Positions 17,088-26,392 are shown, numbered from the stretch's first letter. The stretch: 64,000 nucleotides of DNA from Bacteroidota bacterium (GCA_023391625.1 JAEWAN010000006.1:682001-746000), one strand, 5' to 3'. Notes: a model not told the origin generated them from the letters alone. Translations and numbers: made by a program.

Positions 17088-17891
17088 ATGATAACATCCA
17101 TAACAAGTCCTAAAAATCCTTTGATTAAGGAAGTTTTGAATTTACAGGGAAAATCAAGAGAACGAAAAAGCACTGGGCTCATTGTAATTGAGGGTAAAAA
17201 GGAAATTAGCCTTGCCGTGGCGGCAGGCCTTCATTTTAGGAAAATATTATATTGTCCGGATATCATTTCTGAGAATGAGGTGAAAACATTGGTTCGTAGT
17301 CAGTTTACTTCGTCCGAAGTGTATGAAGTATCGGAATCCGCGTTCTCAAAAATATCTTATCGTGAAACTACCGGAGGACTTGTTGTTGTGGCAGATATGC
17401 CGGAGAAACAACTTAGCGATTTGAAAGTGAATGAACAGTCTGTTTTCATTGTTTTGGAAGCAGTGGAAAAACCGGGAAATTTGGGTGCTATTTGCCGGGT
17501 GGCTGATGCAGCCAAGGCAGATGGAATTATTATTTGCGATCCCCACACGGACATTTTTAACCCGAATGCAATACGTTCAAGCCTGGGATGTGTCTTTACC
17601 GTAGATGTGGTTAATTCTACTTTTGACGAGACAATCCATTGGTTGCAACAAAACCGGATTACCAGTTACGCTGCGGAATTGACGGCTTCAACTTTTTACC
17701 ATAAGCTGGATTTAAGCGGGAAGATAGCGTTGGTTTTCGGTACGGAGGCAACGGGGTTGACTGATAAATGGATACAGGGGGCAGACCGTCGTATCAAGAT
17801 ACCGATGGGTGGGGTGATTGATTCGCTCAATGTAACGACCTCGGTAGCTATCATGGTTTTTGAGGCCATGCGGCAGCGGGATTTTAAATAA
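17088..17891 (+). CDS. SpoU/TrmH-family RNA 2'-O-methyltransferase
   Basis: The 267-residue protein has an N-terminal substrate-binding domain (about 1-95) and a SpoU methyltransferase domain with the trefoil knot (about 110-265). Motif 1 is NLGAICRVADA, motif 2 LVFGTEATGL, and motif 3 IPMGGVIDSLNV. It uses S-adenosylmethionine to methylate a ribose 2'-OH of rRNA or tRNA. It is distinct from the rlmB-like gene 0.7 kb downstream and its target is not evident. It converges with the RluA-family gene. Confidence 0.88.
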   Translation: MITSITSPKNPLIKEVLNLQGKSRERKSTGLIVIEGKKEISLAVAAGLHFRKILYCPDIISENEVKTLVRSQFTSSEVYEVSESAFSKISYRETTGGLVVVADMPEKQLSDLKVNEQSVFIVLEAVEKPGNLGAICRVADAAKADGIIICDPHTDIFNPNAIRSSLGCVFTVDVVNSTFDETIHWLQQNRITSYAAELTASTFYHKLDLSGKIALVFGTEATGLTDKWIQGADRRIKIPMGGVIDSLNVTTSVAIMVFEAMRQRDFK

Positions 17892-17912
17892 CAAATAGAA
17901 TTTCCGGAACGC

Positions 17913-18593
17913 CTACTCAACGGGAAATACTTTCCACAGTTTTTCATCTTCCGGAACCGGAGCTACAATGTGTACGGGCAGTTTTGAAACCGGATGTGTA
18001 AAATCTACAGACCGTGCGTGTAAACTGATTCCTCCGTTTGCATTGGAACGGGGAAATCCGTATTTCAGGTCGCCTTTAATCGGGCAGCCTATTTTTGCCA
18101 GTTGGCAACGTATCTGATGGTGCCGTCCGGTTTCCAGTTGGATCTCCAGTAGAGTGTAAGTATCAGAATTGGCCAGCATTTTATAGTTTAGCACGGCTTT
18201 TTTTGAATTGGGTTTCTCTGTATCGTATGCGTATGATTTGTTCTGTTTTTCATTACGTACGAGGTAATGAATTAGCCGTCCTTCCGGTTCTTGGGGTCTG
18301 TTTTTTACAATAGCCCAATAAGTCTTTTTTATTTCTTTGTCCCGGAACATGTTGTTAAGCCGAGCCAATGCCTTGCTTGTCCGTGCAAACAGGACTACAC
18401 CGCTTACAGGACGGTCTAAGCGGTGGGTTACCCCCAGAAAAACTTCTCCCGGTTTATTATACTTTGTTTTAATGTAGGCCTTTACGGTTTCAGAAAGAGG
18501 TGTATCGCCGGTTTTATCGCCTTGTACAATTTCAGAAGAGTCTTTATTTACTGCGATTATATGGTTGTCTTCGTATAAAACAGTCATACACAA
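17913..18593 (-). CDS. RluA-family pseudouridine synthase
   Basis: The 226-residue protein consists of the catalytic domain only, without the N-terminal S4 domain. The active-site motif is HRLDRPVSGVVLFART, with the catalytic Asp. Further conserved segments are LLEIQLETGRHHQIRCQLA and GDLKYGFP. It isomerises specific uridines in rRNA or tRNA. Short RluA members of this kind include RluC-, TruC- and YqcB-like enzymes, so the target is open. It lies 19 bp downstream of the rlmB-type gene on the same strand, probably one unit. Confidence 0.88.
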   Translation of the reverse strand: MCMTVLYEDNHIIAVNKDSSEIVQGDKTGDTPLSETVKAYIKTKYNKPGEVFLGVTHRLDRPVSGVVLFARTSKALARLNNMFRDKEIKKTYWAIVKNRPQEPEGRLIHYLVRNEKQNKSYAYDTEKPNSKKAVLNYKMLANSDTYTLLEIQLETGRHHQIRCQLAKIGCPIKGDLKYGFPRSNANGGISLHARSVDFTHPVSKLPVHIVAPVPEDEKLWKVFPVE

Positions 18594-18612
18594 AATGCTG
18601 GTTTGTGGGTTT

Positions 18613-19377
18613 TTATTTTGATTGTCTTTGGCGAACCCCTTCGTATATCATAATTCCTGCTGCAACAGAAACGTTTAATGATTCTATTTTTCCAAGTAAT
18701 GGAATCCGTACTGTTTCGTCACAAAGACGCAGATGTTCCGGGGATACTCCGTCGTCTTCAGAGCCCATGATAATGGCTACCGGATCGGAAAAATTGGTTT
18801 CGGTATAATCCTGTGTCGCCTTTTCTGTGGCTGCTACCAGTTTAATGCCGGAAGCAGATAAAAATTTCAATGTGTTTTTGAGATTTTCCTCTCTACATAC
18901 GGGAATAGACAGCAAGGCTCCGGCAGATGTTTTTACTGCATCCGAATTAATGGCAGCTCCTCCTTTTGACGGGATAATAATTGCATCCACGCCGCCGCAC
19001 TCGCAGGTACGGGCAATGGCGCCAAAATTCCGGACATCGGTCACGTTATCCAGTACCACGATGAAAGGATTCCGTCCCTCTTCGTAAATGGAAGGGATGA
19101 TGTCTTCAATTCTTTGGTAGGTAACCGGGGAAATGAAAGCAATGACTCCTTGATGATTTTTCATCGTGATACGGTTCAGTTTTTCAACCGGGACTTTTTG
19201 TACCGGAATGACCGTATCCTTTATCACGGCAAATAGTTCGCGGGATAGTTCGCTGGTCATGTCGCGGCGAAGCAGTATTTTATCAATATCTTTTCCTGCC
19301 TGGATAGCCTCAATCACAGCACGGATACCAAATATCATGTCTTTCTCCGGCCGTTGTTTATTTTTTTGATAGTACAT
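18613..19377 (-). CDS. rlmB: 23S rRNA (guanosine-2'-O)-methyltransferase RlmB type
   Basis: The 254-residue protein has the typical RlmB arrangement. An N-terminal substrate-binding domain starts at DMIFGIRAVIEAIQAGKDID. The SpoU domain follows with NFGAIARTCECGGVDAII, IIMGSEDDGVSP and IPLLGKIESLNVSVAAGIMI. RlmB methylates G2251 of 23S rRNA in E. coli. The knot motifs and length fit. It leads a two-gene minus-strand unit with the RluA-type synthase. Confidence 0.88.
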   Translation of the reverse strand: MYYQKNKQRPEKDMIFGIRAVIEAIQAGKDIDKILLRRDMTSELSRELFAVIKDTVIPVQKVPVEKLNRITMKNHQGVIAFISPVTYQRIEDIIPSIYEEGRNPFIVVLDNVTDVRNFGAIARTCECGGVDAIIIPSKGGAAINSDAVKTSAGALLSIPVCREENLKNTLKFLSASGIKLVAATEKATQDYTETNFSDPVAIIMGSEDDGVSPEHLRLCDETVRIPLLGKIESLNVSVAAGIMIYEGVRQRQSK

Positions 19378-19430
19378 GTCGTTTGTATAAAAGCACCTGA
19401 CACAGGGGATAAAAAACCTTTAGTCTGCGC

Positions 19431-19835
19431 TTAATTGATGATAGATTCTAATTCTGTTATAATGTTTTCCCGTTCAAATGAAAAAGTTCTGTCTTTCTCA
19501 TTTAGTAAATAATAAAGTTGTAAGGCTTTATTATACAAATTCATGGCTGTTCCTATGTCCTCTTTGGCGGAAAATACCCTGCCTGTTTCATGGGTTAACT
19601 GTGCAATTGATTCTAGATAAGAAGCAGTATAGTTCTCATTACGAATCAGTTGGATAAATTCTTTATCAGGCATAGCAGCTATGCTTTCTGTATCCAGATT
19701 CCATAATTCTTTGTATATTTCGTCAGCAAGACGTATTCCGTCGTCCGGTGATCCGTTTCTCCTGGAACTGATTATCGCGGCGATTGCCCGTCCCAGTTTT
19801 TCCAGGTACTTGATGAGATAATCTTCTTTTGGCAC
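19431..19835 (-). CDS. Conserved-looking hypothetical protein, all-helical (TPR-like C-terminus)
   Basis: I do not recognise the family of this 134-residue protein. It has no signal peptide or membrane segment and looks mostly alpha-helical. The C-terminal half (about 82-125) has the spacing of a TPR-like helix pair, with AMNLYNKALQLYYLLN. The N-terminus is rich in charged residues and holds LGRAIAAIIS. It lies on the minus strand between rlmB and the acyl-CoA ligase gene, separated from the latter by a hairpin at 19894-19938. Confidence 0.6.
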   Translation of the reverse strand: MPKEDYLIKYLEKLGRAIAAIISSRRNGSPDDGIRLADEIYKELWNLDTESIAAMPDKEFIQLIRNENYTASYLESIAQLTHETGRVFSAKEDIGTAMNLYNKALQLYYLLNEKDRTFSFERENIITELESIIN

Positions 19836-19893
19836 AGATTTGTTTTTTAGCCCTGCAAAGATAATGATTTAATCAGGTGTGGCAAAGTGCTTG

Positions 19894-19938
19894 TATTAAA
19901 CAACAAAGCTGCTAAAAAAGCAGCTTTGTTGTTTAATA
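19894..19938 (-). terminator. Long perfect hairpin overlapping the acyl-CoA ligase stop codon
   Basis: A 20-bp perfect inverted repeat (19894-19913 and 19919-19938) with a 5-nt loop spans the last two codons and stop of the ligase gene. Its core is ACAACAAAGCTGCT. The stem is unusually long, and the T-rich segment lies within the loop and distal arm rather than after it, so its termination efficiency is uncertain. Confidence 0.65.
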
Positions 19939-21843
19939 CATTGCTTTAATGTTGTTTTCATTAATAATCTCCTTAGCTCCCGGTTCATATAGAGCCAGTA
20001 TCCTGTCTTCATACAGTTTTTCTACTTTGCCCCGTACCACTTTCATAGAACTGTTTATCAAACCGTTTTTTTCAGAGAAAGGTTCTCCTATCACAGCGAC
20101 CGCTGCCGGAAGCCATCTTTCCGGAAACTCTCCTTCATGAGAACCGCCTTTCCGGTATTCATTTATTTCATCCTGCAGTTTATTCAGCGCAGCTTCCTTA
20201 GCCTCTCTGGAATTCCAGTCTAATCCTGCTTTCTCTTTGGCAACAAATCGTTTTAAAGCTTCTTTGTTAGGAACGATCAGTGCTGCGGTGTAAGGATTCT
20301 GATTGTTGTGCAACACAACATTGTCAATATAAGGTGAGCCGTCAGCCAACGCTTCCTCAATTCCTTCCGGGCTGTACTTTTCTCCGTCGCTTGATATAAG
20401 CAGGCTTTTGAAACGTCCTACAACATACAAAAACCCGTCATTATCCATGTATCCCATATCACCGGTGTACAACCATCCGTCTTTAATCGTTTCAGCAGTT
20501 GCTTTTTCATTTTTAAAATACCCTGCCATGACGTTCTCACCTTTGATAACAATTTCTCCTTTTTCGTAATTCGGCAGTTCTTTCCCTTCGGAATCACATA
20601 TTTTAAGTTCCATAGGCTTAACCAGATAACCGGATGATCCCAGTTTGTGGTGTTTTTCGCTGTTGGATGAAATGATAGGTGTTGCTTCGGATAATCCGTA
20701 ACCTTGGTACATCGGAATACCAATTGCATAGTAAAAACGTTGCAGTTCAATATCAAGCAAAGCGCCTCCGCCAATGAAGAATTTTAATTCTCCTCCGAAA
20801 GCCTGGCGCACTTTTTTGAATAATATCTTATCGAAGAATGCCAAAAGCGGTTTTTTTAGTATTTGTAGCCCTCGTCCTTTGTTATATCCTTCTTTATTAT
20901 AAGCATAGCTCATTTTCATAGCGGTGTTGAACATCCACTGTACCAGTTTCCCCTGCGACTGGATATTGCTTTCGATATTTTTCCGGAAACTTTTAGCTAA
21001 AGCCGGAACACTTAGTAATAAGTTGGGTTTGAGTTCCTTGATATTGAGAGGAATGTTTTTTAAAGATTCGATGGCCGTTTTCCCCTGTGCCACTGTACCT
21101 ACACTTGCTCCACAAGCCATGAAACTGTAGAATCCAGCTACGTGGGCAAAACAGTGGTCAAGTGGCAATATGATTAATGTCCGGTAAGAAGGAGGAATTG
21201 TCATTAAGGTTAGAGCCTGTTCCACGTTGGCCGTATAGTTACGGTGGGTCAACATAATCCCTTTAGGATCGGCCGTTGTACCGGAGGTGTAGCTGATGTT
21301 AGCCATATCATCCGGTTTTATTGACTTAGCTGTTTCTTCCACTGCTTTCGGGTAATGTTCCAAGTGTTCTTTGCCCCATTGCATTAATTCTTCAAGAGAC
21401 ATTTCCAACGGCTCGTAGGAAGTTTGTTTGTCGAATATAATTATTTTCTTTACTAAAGGGAGAGAACTGATGATGGTCCGAATTTTTTTTAACTGGTTGC
21501 CGGATACCATGATGTATTTGGCCTCGGAATGTTCAAGACGGAATATCAGGTCGTTGCTTTCTTCCAGTTTAATGGATAAGGGAACGTTGATTGCACCTGT
21601 GTGTAAAATGCCTAATTCTCCAATGATCCAGGCATTTCTTCCTTCTGATAATAAAGCCACTCTGTCGCCGGGTTTTACTCCCAGTTTTATTAATCCGGCT
21701 GCTATTTGGTGAGCCTGATCTTTTGTTTCTTTATAGGTAGTGGGAATGAATTCTTTTTCATTTTTCTCCCATAAGAATGGGTTCTCCGAGTATTTATCAA
21801 CGCTTGTATTCAGAAAATCAATAATAGTAGGTCTATTGTTCAT
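19933..21843 (-). CDS. Long-chain fatty acid-CoA ligase (AMP-binding)
   Basis: The start is placed at the ATG at 21843 (MNNRPTIIDFLNTSVDKY). A longer in-frame start at 21900 adds 19 residues with no family resemblance. The 636-residue protein has the adenylate-forming motifs YTSGTTADPKGIMLTH, GYGLSEATPIIS and YTGDMGYMDNDGFLYVVGR. It activates fatty acids to acyl-CoA through an acyl-AMP at the inner face of the membrane. The gene is monocistronic, with a strong -33/-7 promoter at 21932-21962 and a hairpin over its stop codon. Confidence 0.92.
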   Translation of the reverse strand: MNNRPTIIDFLNTSVDKYSENPFLWEKNEKEFIPTTYKETKDQAHQIAAGLIKLGVKPGDRVALLSEGRNAWIIGELGILHTGAINVPLSIKLEESNDLIFRLEHSEAKYIMVSGNQLKKIRTIISSLPLVKKIIIFDKQTSYEPLEMSLEELMQWGKEHLEHYPKAVEETAKSIKPDDMANISYTSGTTADPKGIMLTHRNYTANVEQALTLMTIPPSYRTLIILPLDHCFAHVAGFYSFMACGASVGTVAQGKTAIESLKNIPLNIKELKPNLLLSVPALAKSFRKNIESNIQSQGKLVQWMFNTAMKMSYAYNKEGYNKGRGLQILKKPLLAFFDKILFKKVRQAFGGELKFFIGGGALLDIELQRFYYAIGIPMYQGYGLSEATPIISSNSEKHHKLGSSGYLVKPMELKICDSEGKELPNYEKGEIVIKGENVMAGYFKNEKATAETIKDGWLYTGDMGYMDNDGFLYVVGRFKSLLISSDGEKYSPEGIEEALADGSPYIDNVVLHNNQNPYTAALIVPNKEALKRFVAKEKAGLDWNSREAKEAALNKLQDEINEYRKGGSHEGEFPERWLPAAVAVIGEPFSEKNGLINSSMKVVRGKVEKLYEDRILALYEPGAKEIINENNIKAMY

Positions 21844-21931
21844 GGTATATCTTATGTAGATTAATATGTTTTCGCTATAAAAAGACAGATATTTTGTCAA
21901 TCCAAAGGTTGGAATATGTTTTTTCCGGAAG

Positions 21932-21962
21932 CAAAAATACTTTATTCCGGTGATAGTACAAA
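21932..21962 (-). promoter_or_regulatory. Consensus -33/-7 promoter of the acyl-CoA ligase gene
   Basis: On the minus strand TTTG (21959-21962) is followed after exactly 19 bp by TATTTTTG (21932-21939). This is a full match to the Bacteroidota primary sigma factor promoter. Transcription would begin about 80 nt upstream of the start codon. Confidence 0.8.
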
Positions 21963-22225
21963 TCTTTGTCTGATTTTTAGTTTATTGATTGTTTTGATTT
22001 TTAGTGAAATCGGTTTTTGTGGGGATAAGGCAATGAGGAAAATTTCTTTTGTTTTTGAACCGGATATTAGGGTTGTATAATGTTTCAGTATTTGGTTTTG
22101 TCGTAGGGAAAATGTTTTGTTTCTGAGTTCCTGTTCCTTATTTCAGATACATTTGGAGAGGATAAGTTGAGGTGAAAGCTTGTTTCTGATAGAATAGCAA
22201 AACTAGTTTTGCCGGTCTTGTTTTA

Positions 22226-22253
22226 TTTGTTCAGGCAAAATAGCTTACATTTG
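22226..22253 (+). promoter_or_regulatory. Promoter of pepD
   Basis: TTTG at 22226-22229 and TACATTTG at 22246-22253 match the -33 and -7 elements with a short 16-bp spacer. The leader would be about 45 nt. Confidence 0.55.
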
Positions 22254-22303
22254 TATTCAAAAGAATAATCAGGGGAGTTGCATCTCCGTTTAAAAATATT
22301 ATT

Positions 22304-23746
22304 ATGAAATCATTGGAACCTAAAGAGCTTTGGAGCTATTTTTATGACATAACACGTGTACCACGTCCTTCCAAAAAAGAAAGTAAAATAATAGCTTATT
22401 TGCAGGATTTTGCAGAAAAGAATCAATTGGCAGTCAAAACAGATAAGGTAGGCAATGTCCTTATCTTTAAACCTGCGACTCCGGGCTATGAGAATCATGA
22501 AACGGTGATTTTGCAGGCGCATATGGACATGGTGGCGGAGAAAAACAGTGATGTGGATTTTGATTTTGAAAATGATCCTATACAGGCTTATGTTGATGGA
22601 GATTGGGTGAAAGCCAAAGGAACTACTTTAGGGGCTGATAATGGCATAGGTATGGCTATGATGCTGACTGTTTTGTCATCGGATCAAATAACTCATCCGG
22701 CATTGGAATGTTTGTTTACCGTGGATGAAGAAACCGGTTTGACCGGAGCTTCTGCTCTTGGAAAAGATTTCCTTACGGGAAAGAAACTAATTAACCTGGA
22801 TTCTGAGGACGATGGGGAGATTTTTATCGGTTGTGCCGGAGGGCTTGATACGGTAGGTCGCCTGGCTTTTCAGCCGGAACCGTCGCCGGAAGGTTATTTT
22901 GGTTTTGAAGTTATGGTGAAAGGTTTGAAAGGAGGTCATTCTGGTGATGATATAGAGAAGGGTAGGGGGAATGCTAATAAAATATTGAATCGTTTTCTAT
23001 GGAAACTGAATAAAGAAACGGATTTACGCCTGTCTCTTTTTAATGGGGGAAATTTGAGGAATGCCATACCTCGTGAAGCTAAAGCTGTGGGATGCGTACC
23101 CTGGGCGTATAAAGAAACATTAAGGGTTCAGTTCAATCTTTTTGTAGCTGAGGTAGAGAATGAAAAAAGACAGGTAGAACCCGGATTGAGAATGACGTTG
23201 GATTCCTGCGAACTGCCAGTCTCCGTGATGGATAAAAAATCATCAGATGCGTTGCTTAATATGCTTTATGCTTGTCCGCATGGAGTTATTGCCATGAGCC
23301 AGGAAATTCCGGATTTGGTAGAAACTTCCACTAATTTGGCATCTGTGAAAGTGAAAAATGGCAATATGATTGAGGTTAATACCAGTCAGCGTAGTTCCGT
23401 TGAGTCATCTAAATATGATATAGCTTACCAGGTAGAGTCGGTTTTTTTATTAGGCGGAGCACAAGCATCGCATGGGGAAGGTTACCCCGGCTGGAAACCG
23501 AATTTGGAGTCCTCAATTCTGAAAGTAGCCCGTCAGAGTTATAAGAAATTGTTTGACCAGGAAGCGAAGGCGCGTGCCATTCATGCCGGACTGGAATGTG
23601 GTTTGTTCCTGGAAAAATATCCTTATCTGGATATGATTTCTATTGGTCCTACCATGAAGGGCGTTCACTCTCCGGAAGAACGATTGAGTGTTACCGCAAC
23701 TCAGCGGTGTTTTCAATGGCTGACGGATATTTTATCCGGTTTATAA
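22304..23746 (+). CDS. pepD: Aminoacyl-histidine dipeptidase (M20C)
   Basis: The 480-residue protein is a cytosolic PepD-type zinc dipeptidase (carnosinase). Metal-ligand motifs are LQAHMDMVAEK, GADNGIGMA with the bridging Asp, and DEETGLTGA with the catalytic and ligand Glu. The C-terminal HAGLECG and the final VHSPEE supply further ligands. The family lid domain lies about 190-380. It cleaves dipeptides, including Xaa-His. Length is normal. It is transcribed alone. Confidence 0.93.
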   Translation: MKSLEPKELWSYFYDITRVPRPSKKESKIIAYLQDFAEKNQLAVKTDKVGNVLIFKPATPGYENHETVILQAHMDMVAEKNSDVDFDFENDPIQAYVDGDWVKAKGTTLGADNGIGMAMMLTVLSSDQITHPALECLFTVDEETGLTGASALGKDFLTGKKLINLDSEDDGEIFIGCAGGLDTVGRLAFQPEPSPEGYFGFEVMVKGLKGGHSGDDIEKGRGNANKILNRFLWKLNKETDLRLSLFNGGNLRNAIPREAKAVGCVPWAYKETLRVQFNLFVAEVENEKRQVEPGLRMTLDSCELPVSVMDKKSSDALLNMLYACPHGVIAMSQEIPDLVETSTNLASVKVKNGNMIEVNTSQRSSVESSKYDIAYQVESVFLLGGAQASHGEGYPGWKPNLESSILKVARQSYKKLFDQEAKARAIHAGLECGLFLEKYPYLDMISIGPTMKGVHSPEERLSVTATQRCFQWLTDILSGL

Positions 23747-23783
23747 TAGATCGTTTTCAGAAATATTACCTGTATGAAAAGTT

Positions 23784-25013
23784 TTAATACAGGTAATATT
23801 TTGAAGCCATTTTTTTGTACTCTTCCGTGTCTTTATCCCAAATAGGAGTTATGTCTTTTACCTGATAATTTTTCCGGAAAGCCAATCGTATTTTGTTTGT
23901 TCCGCAAACTTTGTCGAACATATTAAACCGTTTATTGTCTTCTGTACTGAATACGGCTTTGTCCGGATAAAGCTTGTATAGTTCCTGTAAAATATAGAAT
24001 TGTGTTTTTGATAAGTCTGCCTGATGATAATCTGTGATGTGAATCTGAATTCCCTGGCAGGTTTCTCCTTTGAACTTTCCGTAGTAAGGTTTATAGGTGA
24101 CTGGACGGAATTTATATCCCGGCAAGTGGAGTTTGTTCATGGATTCAGCCAATTTTTCTCCATTAATCCAAGGGGCTGCTACCAGTTCAAAAGGCAAAGT
24201 GTAACCTACGCCTATGGAAACAAAATCAAGCTCACCTAAAATACCGGTCATAGGATAAAAGAAGGTACTTTGAGGTTGTGGAATGTGGGGCGATGTCATG
24301 ACCCACGGCAGTCCGGTGTCTTGCCAGGTCATATCCCTGCTCCATCCTTTCATCGGTATGACAGTAAGTTTACATTTTTTGCCCAGCATATTTTCTTCAT
24401 TCAGCATTATGGCTAATTCTCCGCAGGTTTGTCCGTATATATAAGGAATTTTGTAACGGCTTACAAAAGAGAAGTAACCTTCTTCCACATAGTTCCCTCC
24501 CGTCTTTTCCCCTCCCAACGGATTGGGGCGGTCAAGTACCATAAATTCAATATTGTTTTCTGCTGCAGCCTGCATGGCCAGCCCCATGGTACTGATGTAA
24601 GTGTAAGAGCGGCAACCTATGTCTTGTATATCATACACCAGTACATCTATGTTCTTTAGCATCTCCGGTGTAGGTTTGCTGGTTCTGCCGTATAATGAAT
24701 GAACCGGAAGGCCTGTCTGCGGATCGGTGTTGTTTTCAACTTTATCACCAGCATAAATATTGCCCCGTACACCATGCTCCGGAGCGAATAAGGCTGTTAG
24801 TTGTATGTTTTCGGCATTATGAAGGATGTCGATAGTAGATTGTAGGTCGCTGTCTACTCCTGTCTGGTTGGTTATCAGTCCTACCCGCTTGTTTTGTAAT
24901 GCCTGGAAACTGGATTCTTTTAATACTTCTATTCCTGTTTTTACTTTTTGCGCTGTAGCCGGAAATAAAGAAAAGAGTATGAGGATAGATATGATTATTC
25001 CTTTTTTTTGCAT
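23784..25013 (-). CDS. NamZ-type exo-beta-N-acetylmuramidase (DUF1343)
   Basis: The 409-residue protein has a signal peptide (1-21) and a single DUF1343 domain. Members of this family (GH171, NamZ) remove terminal N-acetylmuramic acid from peptidoglycan fragments. The conserved segments are GLITNQTGVD and LFAPEHGVRG (Glu79-His80, the presumed catalytic site), then VYDIQDIGCRSYTY and PNPLGG. Export to the periplasm fits turnover of wall fragments. Bacteroidota often carry several copies. The gene is divergent from mgsA. Confidence 0.85.
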   Translation of the reverse strand: MQKKGIIISILILFSLFPATAQKVKTGIEVLKESSFQALQNKRVGLITNQTGVDSDLQSTIDILHNAENIQLTALFAPEHGVRGNIYAGDKVENNTDPQTGLPVHSLYGRTSKPTPEMLKNIDVLVYDIQDIGCRSYTYISTMGLAMQAAAENNIEFMVLDRPNPLGGEKTGGNYVEEGYFSFVSRYKIPYIYGQTCGELAIMLNEENMLGKKCKLTVIPMKGWSRDMTWQDTGLPWVMTSPHIPQPQSTFFYPMTGILGELDFVSIGVGYTLPFELVAAPWINGEKLAESMNKLHLPGYKFRPVTYKPYYGKFKGETCQGIQIHITDYHQADLSKTQFYILQELYKLYPDKAVFSTEDNKRFNMFDKVCGTNKIRLAFRKNYQVKDITPIWDKDTEEYKKMASKYYLY

Positions 25014-25043
25014 GTTTTGTTCGGATTTGTAATGATTGGGCTA

Positions 25044-25051
25044 CAAAAATA
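25044..25051 (-). promoter_or_regulatory. -7 element of the NamZ-type gene
   Basis: The plus-strand CAAAAATA reads TATTTTTG on the minus strand and lies 30 bp upstream of the start codon. No -33 match is seen. Confidence 0.5.
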
Positions 25052-25126
25052 ATAAAAACATTATACAGAAAGGGGAAGATAAATTTTTTCCCGTTAATAT
25101 AGAAGATCAAATAAAGATAAAATTAT

Positions 25127-25134
25127 ATCTTTGT
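25127..25134 (+). promoter_or_regulatory. -7 element of mgsA
   Basis: TATCTTTG matches TAnnTTTG and lies 15 bp upstream of the ATG, giving a very short leader. Confidence 0.5.
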
Positions 25135-25149
25135 CTAAAAGCATAAAAT

Positions 25150-25605
25150 ATGAAATATATGAAAAGAAAACTTACCATTGCATTAGTTGCACATGATAAT
25201 AGGAAAGCCGATATGGTGGACTGGGCTGTGTATAATGCGGAAATGTTGTCTAATCACAAACTGATCTGTACCGGAACAACCGGAAGCCTGATTCAAAAGG
25301 CGATGGAAGAACGTGGAGTACAGGTAGATATAACCTGTATGAATTCGGGGCCTATGGGAGGTGATGCTGAAATTGCAGCCTTAGTTGTACGTAAACAGAT
25401 TGATCTGGCTATTTTCCTGATTGACGATTTGAATGCCCAGCCTCACGAAGCGGATATACAAATGTTGTTGCGCCAGTGTCGTGTGCATAATGTGCCTATT
25501 GCCTGCAACCGTTACAGTGCAGACCTGATGATAACCAGTACTTTGTGGGATGATGAAGATTATGTGCCTTCTCCTCCTACTTATGTGCCTTTTCACCGGG
25601 GTTAG
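25150..25605 (+). CDS. mgsA: Methylglyoxal synthase
   Basis: The 151-residue protein converts dihydroxyacetone phosphate to methylglyoxal and phosphate, a bypass of lower glycolysis. The phosphate-binding TGTTGSLI, the catalytic GDAEI aspartate, the DDLNAQPHEAD segment and CNRYSADLMI are all in place. A second ATG at 25159 (codon 4) is an equally possible start. It is monocistronic, with its own -7 element and a terminator shared with the convergent TetR gene. Confidence 0.95.
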   Translation: MKYMKRKLTIALVAHDNRKADMVDWAVYNAEMLSNHKLICTGTTGSLIQKAMEERGVQVDITCMNSGPMGGDAEIAALVVRKQIDLAIFLIDDLNAQPHEADIQMLLRQCRVHNVPIACNRYSADLMITSTLWDDEDYVPSPPTYVPFHRG

Positions 25606-25619
25606 TTCTATATCATATT

Positions 25620-25660
25620 ATACAAAAACAGGAAATCTTTAAGATTTCCTGTTTTTGTAT
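25620..25660. terminator. Bidirectional terminator between mgsA and the tetR-type gene
   Basis: A near-perfect 17-19-bp stem (25621-25637 with 25643-25659, core AAAACAGGAAATC) has a 5-nt loop. The A and T runs within both arms let it serve both convergent genes. Confidence 0.85.
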
Positions 25661-25673
25661 GTATTCGTATTTT

Positions 25674-26261
25674 TTAATGGCTTTTCCTGATTCCGGAAAA
25701 TACAAATTCTACGATGCTGTTTTTGTTTTTCTCGAATTCAGTGCTTATCCCCTGGCGGATATAAGGAACTTCCAGGCCTTTGAGGGAATAAAAAATAATC
25801 ATTGTAGTTAGCTCTATGTTGACCCGTTTGAATTTTCTTTTGGCAACTCCCTGTTCCAGTATATTACGGATTAATTCCAGCTCTTTTACATCAATTTTTC
25901 GTCGGGTGCGTTCCACTTCGTATATATCATGGAAAAAGTCTGCTCTGAGCGACCCGTTACGGCTTACGGCATCTTTTACTGCGTCCAGATGGGTAATAAT
26001 GTGTTGGGTCAGTTTGGTTTCCGGGTCTGTGTCCTGATTGGATACGAGGACTAACTTGTTCAGAATAATGGAAAGTTCGTTGTCAATAACGGCTCTGTAT
26101 ATATCTTCTTTGCTTTTGAAGTAGGTATATAAGGTGCGGCGTCCTTTTTTTGAGGCTTCTGCAATATCATTCATTGTAACATTCTTTTTGCCGTATTTCG
26201 CAAAAAGGTCACGTGCCACTTCAATTAGCTTTATCCGTGTTTTTGTGTTCTTTGAAAACAT
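25674..26261 (-). CDS. TetR/AcrR-family transcriptional regulator
   Basis: The 195-residue protein has a TetR-type helix-turn-helix at about 10-55 (NVTMNDIAEASKKGRRTLYTYFKSKEDIYRAV is the region, positions about 25-56). A helical ligand-binding and dimerisation domain follows. Neighbouring genes do not reveal its regulon. It is divergent from the DUF2007-Usp fusion gene, whose control region is 266 bp long, so regulation of that gene is possible but unproven. Its own -7 element lies so close that the leader would be about 15 nt. Confidence 0.9.
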   Translation of the reverse strand: MFSKNTKTRIKLIEVARDLFAKYGKKNVTMNDIAEASKKGRRTLYTYFKSKEDIYRAVIDNELSIILNKLVLVSNQDTDPETKLTQHIITHLDAVKDAVSRNGSLRADFFHDIYEVERTRRKIDVKELELIRNILEQGVAKRKFKRVNIELTTMIIFYSLKGLEVPYIRQGISTEFEKNKNSIVEFVFSGIRKSH

Positions 26262-26283
26262 TACAGATTTTTTTTAATTACTG

Positions 26284-26314
26284 CAAATGTAGAAAAAACT
26301 TCATAAATATCCAA
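26284..26314 (-). promoter_or_regulatory. Promoter of the tetR-type gene
   Basis: On the minus strand a TTG (26312-26314) is followed after 20 bp by TACATTTG (26284-26291), matching the -33/-7 pair. Confidence 0.6.
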
Positions 26315-26392
26315 TTCGATGTTTGTCCGCGAAAACACTTTGTTGCTATATCTAAAATTGTTTAATGCGGAGAAAAATTATAAGACGGTTTG

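Larger units (their letters stand above)
21844..22303. other. Intergenic region between divergent ligase and pepD genes
   Basis: No coding region is visible. It holds the ligase promoter on the minus strand (21932-21962) and a pepD promoter on the plus strand (22226-22253). The 260 bp between these two promoters show no clear repeat, hairpin or RNA gene. Confidence 0.6.
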
